Positions 8,884 to 17,547 of a stretch of 64,000 bases of DNA are shown piece after piece. The position numbers and the translations under genes were made by a program. Positions within the stretch are counted from its first letter, which is position 1, and each line of letters starts with the position of its first letter. Below the pieces are notes generated by a model. That model did no database searches. It was not told where the DNA came from and worked only from the letters and a program-made list of their open reading frames with translations. Origin of the DNA: Lachnospiraceae bacterium (lineage in GTDB: Bacteria; Bacillota; Clostridia; Lachnospirales; Lachnospiraceae); NCBI GenBank assembly GCA_024690605.1, contig JAILOV010000053.1, positions 1 to 64,000 on the forward strand. The letters are read 5' to 3'.

Positions 8884-11784
8884 TTGCAGAAAAAACACCT
8901 GAAAAAAAGGAAAAAACGGCAGATCAGTTCTTATGATACGATGCGCTTTGATGAAGAGGATCTTCTGGAGCTGGACGAGGAACAGGAATTCATGCGGGAA
9001 GATGCCGATCTGGTCGATGACGAGGACGAGGAAGACGAGGAAGAGGAGGAGCCGATCGAGGATCTGGCCGAGAGTCTGGATGGAGACACCTGGGATTGTG
9101 CGGGCAGTGAGGTGACGCTGACGGAGGAGCCCGCGGAGAGCGACGAATCGGCGGAGGAAGAGGATCTTCTCTCCGATGAACAGGTCCGGGATTTCACGCA
9201 GGAGTTTGAGAAGATCCCCGAAGATATCGCCGATCTGGAGGCGGGAGAGCCTGCCCCCAAAGAATTCGACGCCTACGAGGACGATGACGATTTCTATGAT
9301 GAAGAGGACGATGAGCCCGAACCCCGGGCGGCACATGACAGACCCGTCAAGAGAGAGAAGCAGAGGGAGCCGCAGGATAAGGAAAAGGCTCCGAAGAAAA
9401 AACCCCGCCGCGGTGTAAAGGGACGTGCGCGGAAGGGAAAAGCCGGAAAACCGGTAAAGAAAGAATCTCCGAAAGCTCCCAAAGAGAAGAAGCCCATCCG
9501 GCTGACGGCCTTTGAGTGGATCGCTGTCGCGACGAGCGGTCTGCTGGTCGTTGCGGCCGTATCGCTGGGACTCATGTTCACGCGGCTGCAGAAAGCGAAC
9601 GCGCAGGCGGCGGCTTTCTCGGAGATCGGAGCGGATCTGGCGGATCTGAAGATCATCGGAGAGAGCGGCCTGATCGCCATGCGGGATGCTTCCGCCCTTC
9701 GTCTGGCGCAGTCTTCCATGGAGGAGATCGGCGAAGACGGCGAATTCCTTGACGAGGAAGAGGCGGAAGAGATACCGAAGACCGTCGAGATCTCCGTGAA
9801 CCTGACCTCGATCAAGAGCGATCTGAAGATCAAATTTGTTAATTCGGCGACCGGAAAGCTGGTCGCCAATGTGCCGTTCACGGTAACGGTCAAGTCGCCG
9901 GGAGGCGAAGAGAGCGTCTGGAACGATCATGACACGGACGGCATCATCTACAAGTCCGGTGTGGCGGCCGGGACCTGGAGCGTCACGCCGCAGGCGCTTG
10001 ATGAGAAATACAGCGAACAGTATATCCTGAGCACCAAGGGCAAGACGATTTCGGTCAAGGACAAGATCGAGTATAAAAAGGTCGATGTGACCGATGAGAT
10101 CAAAAAGGAATCGCAGGTCAATGTCGCCGTGGAGGATACGGAACCCAAGGAGGCGACAGCGGTCGAATCCGTCAATGTCGACACGGTGGAATGGGTAGAA
10201 TCCTCCAAAGAGGAAGTCGGCTCCGGAGACGGGACCTATTCCTGGCAGGAGGTACAGAAGGCGGACATCGCGGCACCGAGTGTCGGTGCGGGCTGGTCGT
10301 TAAAACGGATCATGAAGCTCAGCGCAACGGAGGGCACCAGTATCGCCGGTGAAGGCGGCGGACAGGAAGGCACGGGAGCGGGGGATCCGACCACCGGAGC
10401 CACCGCGTCGGAGAGCGGAACCGGTGCCAGTGCCGTGACAGACGCATCGACGGCAGCATCGGCCGCCGAATCCGCTTCCTCAACGCAGACTTCTGCGGAA
10501 GCGGCATCAACGGCTTCCGTGGCGGGCAGTACGGCTGCGGCGGGAGACAGCAGCTCGGCAGCCGGCACTGCAGGAAGCACAGCAGCCGGCACCGCGGGCA
10601 GTACGGCGGGTACCGCGGGCAGCACGGCGGGTACCGCGGGCAGCACGGCCGGCACGGGAGACAGCACGAAGAGAACCCTCACGCTCACGCCGGCAACCGT
10701 GGCGCTGTTCGTGGGCGGCAATGCTTCGATCTCACCGAAACAGAGCGGTTTTACCAATCCGACGTACACCTACAGATCCTCGGACGCTGCGGTAGCCACC
10801 GTCAGCGATGCCGGTGTTGTGAAGGGTGTTAAGAAGGGGAAGGCGACGATCACCGTGACCGCTAAAGAAGGTGATCGTGAGGTTTCGGCGACCTGTGAGA
10901 TCACGGTCGGCGAGGGCGGCACGCTGAAGACAAAGAGCGGTGAGACCGTCTTTGTGAAAGAAGGAGACAGATATCGCGAAGCGACAGCCTCGGATTATGC
11001 GACCGCATCCACCTTCTATCTGCGGTCGGAGACAAAGAGATATGTCTACCACGGCTGGCAGACGATCGACGGACACACCTATTACTTTGACAAGAACGGA
11101 AATTATGTGACGGGCGATCAGGTGATCCTCGGCGTCAAATATCATTTCGGTTCCGATGGTGTGCTTTCCAGCGGATCCGGCGCGCTGGGTGTTGACGTCT
11201 CCAAGTGGAACGGCAAGATCAACTGGAACGCCGTGAAGAATTCCGGCGTCTCCTATGCGATCATCCGCTGCGGTTACCGCGGCACCTCGACGGGCGTTCT
11301 GGTCGAGGATTCCAGCTTCCGCACCAACATGCAGGGAGCGCTGAATGCCGGTCTCAAGGTGGGTGTTTACTTCTATTCGGCGGCGGTCAATGATGTGGAG
11401 GCCGTGGAAGAGGCATCGATGGCGGCGGCTCTGTGCAGCGGTTATCGCCTCACCTACCCGATCTTCCTGGATGTCGAGCGCTCCAGCTCGGGCGGCGGCC
11501 GTTCGGACAACATCGGGACTGCCGCGCGGACGGCGGTCATCAAGGCGTTCTGCGCGACGGTGGCCAATTCCGGTTATAAGGCGGGTCTCTACGCAAACAA
11601 GAACTGGATGGAGGGGATGATCGACACGCCTTCGTTAACGAACTACAAGCTGTGGCTCGCGCAGTATGCCGCGGCACCGACTTATACCCGCACCCGCTAT
11701 GACATGTGGCAGTACACCTCCAAGGGTTCCATCGGCGGGATCTCGGGCAGCGTGGATCTGAATGTCTCGTATCTTGGCTATTGA
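8884..11784 (+). CDS. Large surface protein: acidic N-term, TM segment, Ser/Thr/Ala/Gly linker, BIG2-like domain, choline-binding-like repeat, C-terminal GH25 lysozyme domain
   Basis: GVDVSKWNGKINWNAVKNSGVSYAIIRCGYRG (GH25); RSSDAAVATVSDAGVVKGVKKGKATITVTA (BIG2); GWQTIDGHTYYFDKNGNYVTGDQ; TTG start 8 nt after GGAGG (ORF track starts at GTG 8854). Confidence 0.88.
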   Translation: MQKKHLKKRKKRQISSYDTMRFDEEDLLELDEEQEFMREDADLVDDEDEEDEEEEEPIEDLAESLDGDTWDCAGSEVTLTEEPAESDESAEEEDLLSDEQVRDFTQEFEKIPEDIADLEAGEPAPKEFDAYEDDDDFYDEEDDEPEPRAAHDRPVKREKQREPQDKEKAPKKKPRRGVKGRARKGKAGKPVKKESPKAPKEKKPIRLTAFEWIAVATSGLLVVAAVSLGLMFTRLQKANAQAAAFSEIGADLADLKIIGESGLIAMRDASALRLAQSSMEEIGEDGEFLDEEEAEEIPKTVEISVNLTSIKSDLKIKFVNSATGKLVANVPFTVTVKSPGGEESVWNDHDTDGIIYKSGVAAGTWSVTPQALDEKYSEQYILSTKGKTISVKDKIEYKKVDVTDEIKKESQVNVAVEDTEPKEATAVESVNVDTVEWVESSKEEVGSGDGTYSWQEVQKADIAAPSVGAGWSLKRIMKLSATEGTSIAGEGGGQEGTGAGDPTTGATASESGTGASAVTDASTAASAAESASSTQTSAEAASTASVAGSTAAAGDSSSAAGTAGSTAAGTAGSTAGTAGSTAGTAGSTAGTGDSTKRTLTLTPATVALFVGGNASISPKQSGFTNPTYTYRSSDAAVATVSDAGVVKGVKKGKATITVTAKEGDREVSATCEITVGEGGTLKTKSGETVFVKEGDRYREATASDYATASTFYLRSETKRYVYHGWQTIDGHTYYFDKNGNYVTGDQVILGVKYHFGSDGVLSSGSGALGVDVSKWNGKINWNAVKNSGVSYAIIRCGYRGTSTGVLVEDSSFRTNMQGALNAGLKVGVYFYSAAVNDVEAVEEASMAAALCSGYRLTYPIFLDVERSSSGGGRSDNIGTAARTAVIKAFCATVANSGYKAGLYANKNWMEGMIDTPSLTNYKLWLAQYAAAPTYTRTRYDMWQYTSKGSIGGISGSVDLNVSYLGY
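10573..10659 (+). repeat. In-frame 21-bp tandem repeat (encodes GSTAGTA units)
   Basis: GGCAG(T/C)ACGGCGGGTACCGCG at 10597 and 10618, degenerate copies flanking. Confidence 0.8.
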
Positions 11785-11803
11785 TAAATAAGGGAGAAAA
11801 AGC

Positions 11804-12889
11804 ATGAGAACTTATCTGGTAACAGGCGGCGCCGGTTTCATCGGGTCCAATTACATCCACTACATGTTCCGGAAATACGGGGATGAGATCCGCATCATCA
11901 ACGTGGATGTCCTGACCTATGCCGGGAATCTGGAGAACCTGCGGGCTGTTGAGGGACGTGATAACTACACCTTTGTCCGCGCGAACATCTGCGACCGCGA
12001 GGCGATCGAAAAGATCTTTGCCGACAACGAGATCGACCGGGTCGTGCATTTCGCGGCGGAGAGCCACGTGGACCGTTCGATCGTCAACCCGGGTGTCTTC
12101 GTGGAGACCAATGTGCTGGGTACCGCGACGATGCTCAATGCCGCGAGAAAAGCCTGGGAGCGGCCGGACGGCACCTATCCCGAGGGAAAGAAATTCCTGC
12201 ATGTCTCCACGGACGAGGTCTACGGATCACTGCCGGACGATGACAACGCGTTCTTTTATGAGACCACGCCCTATCAGCCCCACAGTCCCTATTCCGCAAG
12301 CAAGGCGGGGTCGGACATGTTGGTGAAGGCCTACATGGACACCTATCATTTCCCCGCGAACATCACCAACTGCTCCAACAACTACGGACCCTATCAGTTC
12401 CCGGAGAAGATGATCCCGCTCATGATCCACAATGCGCTGGAGGGAAAGAAGCTTCCGGTGTACGGTGACGGAATGAATGTCCGCGACTGGCTCTATGTCG
12501 AGGATCATGCCAAGGCGATCGATCTGGTGCAGGAGAAGGGACGGCTGTTCGAAACCTACAATATCGGCGGGCATAACGAAAAGCGCAACATTGAGATCGT
12601 GAAGATCATCCTGGCGACGCTGCGCGAGGTGCTGCCGGAGAATGATCCGCGCAGGGCGCATGTCAACGAGGATCTCATCACCTTCGTGGAGGACCGCAAG
12701 GGGCATGACAGGCGCTACGCCATCGCACCCGACAAGATCAAGGCGGAGCTTGGCTGGGAGCCGGAGACGATGTTTGCCGAGGGGATAAAGAAGACGATCC
12801 GCTGGTATTTCGAGAGTGAGGAGTGGATGGCGCACGCGACGAGCGGTGCCTATCAGGAATACTATGAAAAGATGTATGCCGGCAGATGA
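11804..12889 (+). CDS. rmlB: dTDP-glucose 4,6-dehydratase
   Basis: GGAGFIGSNYIHYM, STDEVYGSL, YSASKAGSDMLVKAY, NNYGPYQFPEKMIPL. Confidence 0.95.
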   Translation: MRTYLVTGGAGFIGSNYIHYMFRKYGDEIRIINVDVLTYAGNLENLRAVEGRDNYTFVRANICDREAIEKIFADNEIDRVVHFAAESHVDRSIVNPGVFVETNVLGTATMLNAARKAWERPDGTYPEGKKFLHVSTDEVYGSLPDDDNAFFYETTPYQPHSPYSASKAGSDMLVKAYMDTYHFPANITNCSNNYGPYQFPEKMIPLMIHNALEGKKLPVYGDGMNVRDWLYVEDHAKAIDLVQEKGRLFETYNIGGHNEKRNIEIVKIILATLREVLPENDPRRAHVNEDLITFVEDRKGHDRRYAIAPDKIKAELGWEPETMFAEGIKKTIRWYFESEEWMAHATSGAYQEYYEKMYAGR

Positions 12890-12936
12890 GTGACACCCGA
12901 AAAAGTGCGCGCGGCATGGTCTCGAGGCGGAAATTG

Positions 12937-12945
12937 TGATACAAT
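12937..12945 (+). promoter_or_regulatory. Candidate extended -10 (TGATACAAT)
   Basis: Intergenic, upstream of rmlA. Confidence 0.35.
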
Positions 12946-12971
12946 AAAATATTATATTTTGAGGTGGTGTA

Positions 12972-13841
12972 ATGAAAGGAATCATTCTGGCCGGAGGCAG
13001 CGGCACCAGGCTGTATCCTCTGACAAAGGCGGTATCCAAGCAGATCCTGCCGGTCTATGATAAACCGATGATCTATTATCCCTTATCCACGCTGATGCTT
13101 GCGGGGATCAGGGATATTCTCATTATTTCGACCCCCAGGGACCTCCCCATTTTTGAGGCGCTTTTCGGGACCGGCGAGCAGCTGGGACTCTCCTTCAGTT
13201 ATGCAAAGCAGGAGACCCCGCGCGGTCTGGCGGACGCGTTCATCATCGGCAGGGAGTTTATCGGCAATGACCGGGTGGCGCTGGTCTTGGGAGACAACAT
13301 CTTCTACGGGCAGAGTTTTTCCAAACTTCTTCAGGCGGTGGCGGCCAGAGAAGAGGGGGCGACCATTTTCGGCTATTACGTGCGGGATCCCCGGGAATAC
13401 GGTGTGGTGGAGTTCGACGAAAACGGCAGAGCGCTGTCGATCGAAGAAAAACCGGAAAAACCGAAGAGCAATTATGCGGTTCCGGGACTTTATTTCTATG
13501 ACAACGACGTGGTGAACATCGCCGCCGAGGTCAAGCCCTCGGCACGCGGCGAGATTGAGATCACCAGTATCAACAACGAATATCTGCGCAGAGGCACCCT
13601 GCGGGTGGAGACGATGGGGCGCGGTTTTGCCTGGCTGGATACGGGGAATCATGATTCCCTGCTCGATGCGGCCGATTTTGTCGCGGCGTTCCAGAAGCGG
13701 CAGGGCCTCTATATTTCCTGTATAGAGGAGATCGCCTACAAACGGGGGTTCATTTCCCGCGAGCAGCTCCTGCAGCTGGCGGAGCCGCTGTTAAAGACGG
13801 ATTACGGGAAATACCTCACGGAGGTTGCCGGTGGACTCTAA
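12972..13841 (+). CDS. rmlA: Glucose-1-phosphate thymidylyltransferase
   Basis: [46 protein letters not shown]. Confidence 0.97.
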   Translation: MKGIILAGGSGTRLYPLTKAVSKQILPVYDKPMIYYPLSTLMLAGIRDILIISTPRDLPIFEALFGTGEQLGLSFSYAKQETPRGLADAFIIGREFIGNDRVALVLGDNIFYGQSFSKLLQAVAAREEGATIFGYYVRDPREYGVVEFDENGRALSIEEKPEKPKSNYAVPGLYFYDNDVVNIAAEVKPSARGEIEITSINNEYLRRGTLRVETMGRGFAWLDTGNHDSLLDAADFVAAFQKRQGLYISCIEEIAYKRGFISREQLLQLAEPLLKTDYGKYLTEVAGGL

Positions 13842-14619
13842 GGCTCTGCGGATGGCGATCCTGCTGTCCTGCACGGCACTGGTTCTGATCCTGTTAGTTG
13901 TCTATGCGGCAAATGTCGGAAAAAAGTGGAACAGGGGACAAGCGGACGCACAGGGCACCGAGGCGGTCTCCGGAGCGTCCGGTGCGGAAGACGAAGGACC
14001 GGTTGCGGACGAGGCCTATCTGACCGAGATCGGAAACAGTTTCCGCGCTTTCGGCGAGCAGATCGGATCACAGCCCAAAGCGTTTCTTTATGACGAAAGC
14101 TTTTTTGATCCGATGCGAGATGTCGGGCGTGGGATCAGCGAGGGCAATGAGGAAGTGCTCTCCCTGCAGGCGGCGGTTCAGGAGGATGTGATCCACGTGT
14201 CGATCCTGAATTCCCGCGGCGGTCTGGAATCCGGTGTGGCATTTCAGGTGCTCGCGGAGCAGGTCCAGACGGGGAAGGAGAAGACCTGGACCGATACGGA
14301 TCGTGACGGACAGATCGATCTGACCGGTCAGGCAAACGGGAATTATCGTCTGCACCTGCTGGAGGTGCAGGGCTATGAGATCCCGACAGCGGCGGTGGTC
14401 GTCAAGGTGGAGGCGGCGGTGAAACCGGCGACGGGAGCATCTTCGGAAACGGGTGCGACAGGAAGCGGAGCATCCGCGTCGACGGCTGATACGGCCGACA
14501 GCGGAGCGACGACCGCGGATACCGGAAGCACGGAATCCGCGACAACGGGAGGTACAGACACGGCAGGCGCGGGCGCCTCCGGCACAGGAAGCACGGACAT
14601 GGGTGCAGACAGGTGGTGA
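13825..14619 (+). CDS. Secreted/membrane-anchored protein with Ala/Thr/Gly/Ser-rich tail; shares a domain with the GH25 surface protein
   Basis: N-terminal hydrophobic segment; [27 protein letters not shown] resembles VWNDHDTDGIIYKSGVAAGTWSVTPQ in the 8884 gene; TTG start overlapping rmlA end. Confidence 0.65.
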   Translation: MPVDSKALRMAILLSCTALVLILLVVYAANVGKKWNRGQADAQGTEAVSGASGAEDEGPVADEAYLTEIGNSFRAFGEQIGSQPKAFLYDESFFDPMRDVGRGISEGNEEVLSLQAAVQEDVIHVSILNSRGGLESGVAFQVLAEQVQTGKEKTWTDTDRDGQIDLTGQANGNYRLHLLEVQGYEIPTAAVVVKVEAAVKPATGASSETGATGSGASASTADTADSGATTADTGSTESATTGGTDTAGAGASGTGSTDMGADRW

Positions 14620-14623
14620 AGAC

Positions 14624-15187
14624 ATGAAGATTCAGGTAGAAGACAACTGCGGTGGGATCAGCGGGCTCAAGGTCATTACCCCCAAAGTGTTCGGTGACGC
14701 GCGGGGATATTTCATGGAGACCTGGAACGAAAAGGAATTCAACGAGGCGGGGATCACCGACCGCTTTGTTCAGGATAACCAGTCCTTTTCTTCACGCGGC
14801 GTGCTCCGCGGTCTTCATTTTCAGAAGCAGTTTTCGCAGGCCAAACTGGTCCGCGTGCTGTCCGGTGAGGTGTTTGATGTAGCGGTGGACATCCGGAACG
14901 GATCGCCGACTTTCGGGAAATATTTTGGCGTCCTGCTCTCCGCGGAGAACAAAAAGCAGTTCTTCATCCCAAAGAATTTTGCGCACGGATTTCTCGTGGT
15001 CTCCGAAACCGCGGAATTTGCATATAAATGCACGGAATTCTATCATCCTGAGGATGAATCGGGAATCCTCTGGAATGATCCCCGGATTGGTATCGACTGG
15101 CCGATCCCCGAGGGTACCGAGCCTGTTCTTTCCGACAGAGACCGGCTCTGGAAGGGGATCGAGAGTCTTGCGGTTCACGGAAACTGA
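14624..15187 (+). CDS. rmlC: dTDP-4-dehydrorhamnose 3,5-epimerase
   Basis: GDARGYFMETWNEKEF, QDNQSFSSRGVLRGLHFQ, IPKNFAHGFLVVSETAEFAYKCTEFY. Confidence 0.95.
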   Translation: MKIQVEDNCGGISGLKVITPKVFGDARGYFMETWNEKEFNEAGITDRFVQDNQSFSSRGVLRGLHFQKQFSQAKLVRVLSGEVFDVAVDIRNGSPTFGKYFGVLLSAENKKQFFIPKNFAHGFLVVSETAEFAYKCTEFYHPEDESGILWNDPRIGIDWPIPEGTEPVLSDRDRLWKGIESLAVHGN

Positions 15188-15189
15188 AA

Positions 15190-16194
15190 ATGAACGAGCA
15201 GGCGCCCGGCTTTCGATATAAAAAGCTCATCCTGGGATGTTTCTGTGCGGCAGCGGTCGCGCTTGCGCTCACGGTCGTGCTGCACAACAATCCGCTGGCG
15301 GATCCCGAAACGGAGCGCCTGAAAAAGATCTGTGCCTGTGTGCTGCTCGCCCTTGCGACGCTGGTGTTCACGATCTTTTATGACCGGTGGATGGTCCTAC
15401 CGGTGGAACTGTTTCATTCCAGACGGCTGATCGCGCGCCTGGCGGTCAATGATTTTAAAAAGCGTTATGCCGGTTCCTACATGGGGGTTGTGTGGGCGCT
15501 GCTGCAACCCGTGGTGACCGTGGCCATGTATTGGTTCGTGTTCGACAGGATCTTCCGTGCGCGATCCGAGATAGCGGCGGGCGGTGTCGATGTGCCTTAT
15601 GTGCTGTTTCTGACAGCGGGCCTTGTTCCCTGGTTCTACTTCCAGGAAGCGCTGATGAACGGGACGACCGCGCTCCTGGAATACAACTACCTGGTGAAAA
15701 AGGTGCTGTTCAAGATCAGCATTCTGCCGCTCATCAAGATCATTGCCGCGACCTTTATCCATGTATTCTTCGCCGCCGTGTGCCTGATCGTGGCGGCGAT
15801 GTACGGATACTATCCGACGCTTTACACGCTGCAGCTGTTTTATTACGGCTTTTGCGAGTTCTTTCTGGTGCTGGCGATCAGTTACACAACCTGCGCGGTG
15901 GTGGTGTTTTTCCGTGATCTGACACAGATCATTTCGATCGCGCTGCAGCTGGGAACCTGGGCGACACCGATCCTGTGGAATATCGGCATGCTCGATGATC
16001 AGTTCAAGTGGATCATCAAGCTGAACCCGATGACCTATATCGTGGAGGGCTATCGCATGTCCATCTACGGGAGCGGCTGGTTCTGGGAGCATTTTTATTC
16101 GTCGACCTATTTCTGGATCTTTGCGGTTTCCGTGTTCCTGTTCGGATCGCTGGTCTTCAAGCGTAGCAAGATCCATTTTGCCGATGTACTGTAA
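15190..16194 (+). CDS. ABC transporter permease for polysaccharide export (Wzm/TagG type)
   Basis: FKKRYAGSYMGVVWALLQPVVTVAMYWFVF; KLNPMTYIVEGYR. Confidence 0.9.
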   Translation: MNEQAPGFRYKKLILGCFCAAAVALALTVVLHNNPLADPETERLKKICACVLLALATLVFTIFYDRWMVLPVELFHSRRLIARLAVNDFKKRYAGSYMGVVWALLQPVVTVAMYWFVFDRIFRARSEIAAGGVDVPYVLFLTAGLVPWFYFQEALMNGTTALLEYNYLVKKVLFKISILPLIKIIAATFIHVFFAAVCLIVAAMYGYYPTLYTLQLFYYGFCEFFLVLAISYTTCAVVVFFRDLTQIISIALQLGTWATPILWNIGMLDDQFKWIIKLNPMTYIVEGYRMSIYGSGWFWEHFYSSTYFWIFAVSVFLFGSLVFKRSKIHFADVL

Positions 16195-16211
16195 ACTGCC
16201 GGGGGAAAGAC

Positions 16212-17528
16212 ATGCAGGATGAACAGCGAGAGGCGATCATCGTCTCCGATGTTTCAAAGAAATACAAACTCTACGGCAAGCCGTCGGACAGGCTCCGGGA
16301 CGCTCTGCACCTGACGGGCAGAAGTCTCTACACCGAACATCTGGCGCTGGATCATGTGGATCTGACGGTAGGTCGCGGAGAGACGGTCGGGCTCATCGGG
16401 ACCAACGGTTCCGGCAAATCGACGATCTTAAAGATCATCACCGGGGTTCTGGCGCCGACGGGAGGGACCGTAGAGGTAAACGGCCGGATCTCCGCTCTTT
16501 TGGAACTGGGCGCCGGCTTCAATATGGAATACAACGGGATCGACAACATCTTCCTGAACGGGATGATGATCGGCTTCTCCGAGGAGGAGATCAAAGAGAG
16601 GATGGACGATATCCTGTCATTTGCGGATATCGGCGAATACATCTACCAGCCGGTGAGAACCTATTCCAGCGGTATGTTCGTCCGTCTGGCGTTTGCCGTC
16701 GCGATCAACATCGATCCCGAGATCCTGATCGTGGATGAGGCACTCTCGGTCGGGGATGTGTTTTTCCAGGCCAAGTGCTATCATAAATTCGAGGAGTTCA
16801 AGGAGCAGGGCAAGACGATCCTGTTCGTGTCGCATGACCTGTCGAGCATCAGCAAATACTGTGACCGTGCGGTGCTCCTGCACAGGGGAAAGAAACTCGG
16901 TGAGGGCACACCGAAGAAGATGATCGACATCTACAAGCAGGTGCTGGTCGGCCAGGTGCCGGTACAGGCGGCGGATCATGCGGCCGACACGAATCTGCTG
17001 GACGATGAGGAGATCCGTGCCAGAGCAAAGGAGGCGGTGGAGGGTCGCAAAGATCCGAAGAGCCCGGCGGAGGACACGGAGGAACTGAAGTACGGGAACG
17101 GAGGGGCAAAGATCACCGGACTCTCCTTAAAGGACGATCAGGGAAGAGAGACCTCTGCGATCATCAAGGGCAGTGTCTGTGAGATCTCGATGGACGTTGC
17201 GATCCTGCGCGATATCGAGAAGCCGATCTTTGCGTTCACGATCAAAAACGTGCTGGGGATCGAGATCACGGGCACGAACACGATGGCGGAAAAGGCGTTC
17301 CTCGAACCGGTCAGGGCGGGAGAGAAGCGAAGGATCACCTTCCGTCAGAGGATCGATCTGCAGGGCGGTGATTATCTGCTCTCCTTTGGCGTGACAGGTT
17401 TTGAGGGAGATGATTTTACTGTTTATGAGAGACGCTATGACGCGCTGTCCATGACAGTGATATCGGATAAGAATACAGTCGGTTACTATGACATGAATTC
17501 GACGGTTACGGTGGAAACGGTCGGCTAA
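16212..17528 (+). CDS. Polysaccharide ABC transporter ATP-binding protein with C-terminal Wzt-type domain
   Basis: GTNGSGKSTILKIITGVLAPTGG, YSSGMFVRLAFAVAI, DEALSVGD; C-terminal beta domain. Confidence 0.92.
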   Translation: MQDEQREAIIVSDVSKKYKLYGKPSDRLRDALHLTGRSLYTEHLALDHVDLTVGRGETVGLIGTNGSGKSTILKIITGVLAPTGGTVEVNGRISALLELGAGFNMEYNGIDNIFLNGMMIGFSEEEIKERMDDILSFADIGEYIYQPVRTYSSGMFVRLAFAVAINIDPEILIVDEALSVGDVFFQAKCYHKFEEFKEQGKTILFVSHDLSSISKYCDRAVLLHRGKKLGEGTPKKMIDIYKQVLVGQVPVQAADHAADTNLLDDEEIRARAKEAVEGRKDPKSPAEDTEELKYGNGGAKITGLSLKDDQGRETSAIIKGSVCEISMDVAILRDIEKPIFAFTIKNVLGIEITGTNTMAEKAFLEPVRAGEKRRITFRQRIDLQGGDYLLSFGVTGFEGDDFTVYERRYDALSMTVISDKNTVGYYDMNSTVTVETVG

Positions 17529-17547
17529 TCGGAACGGGAACGGGAAC

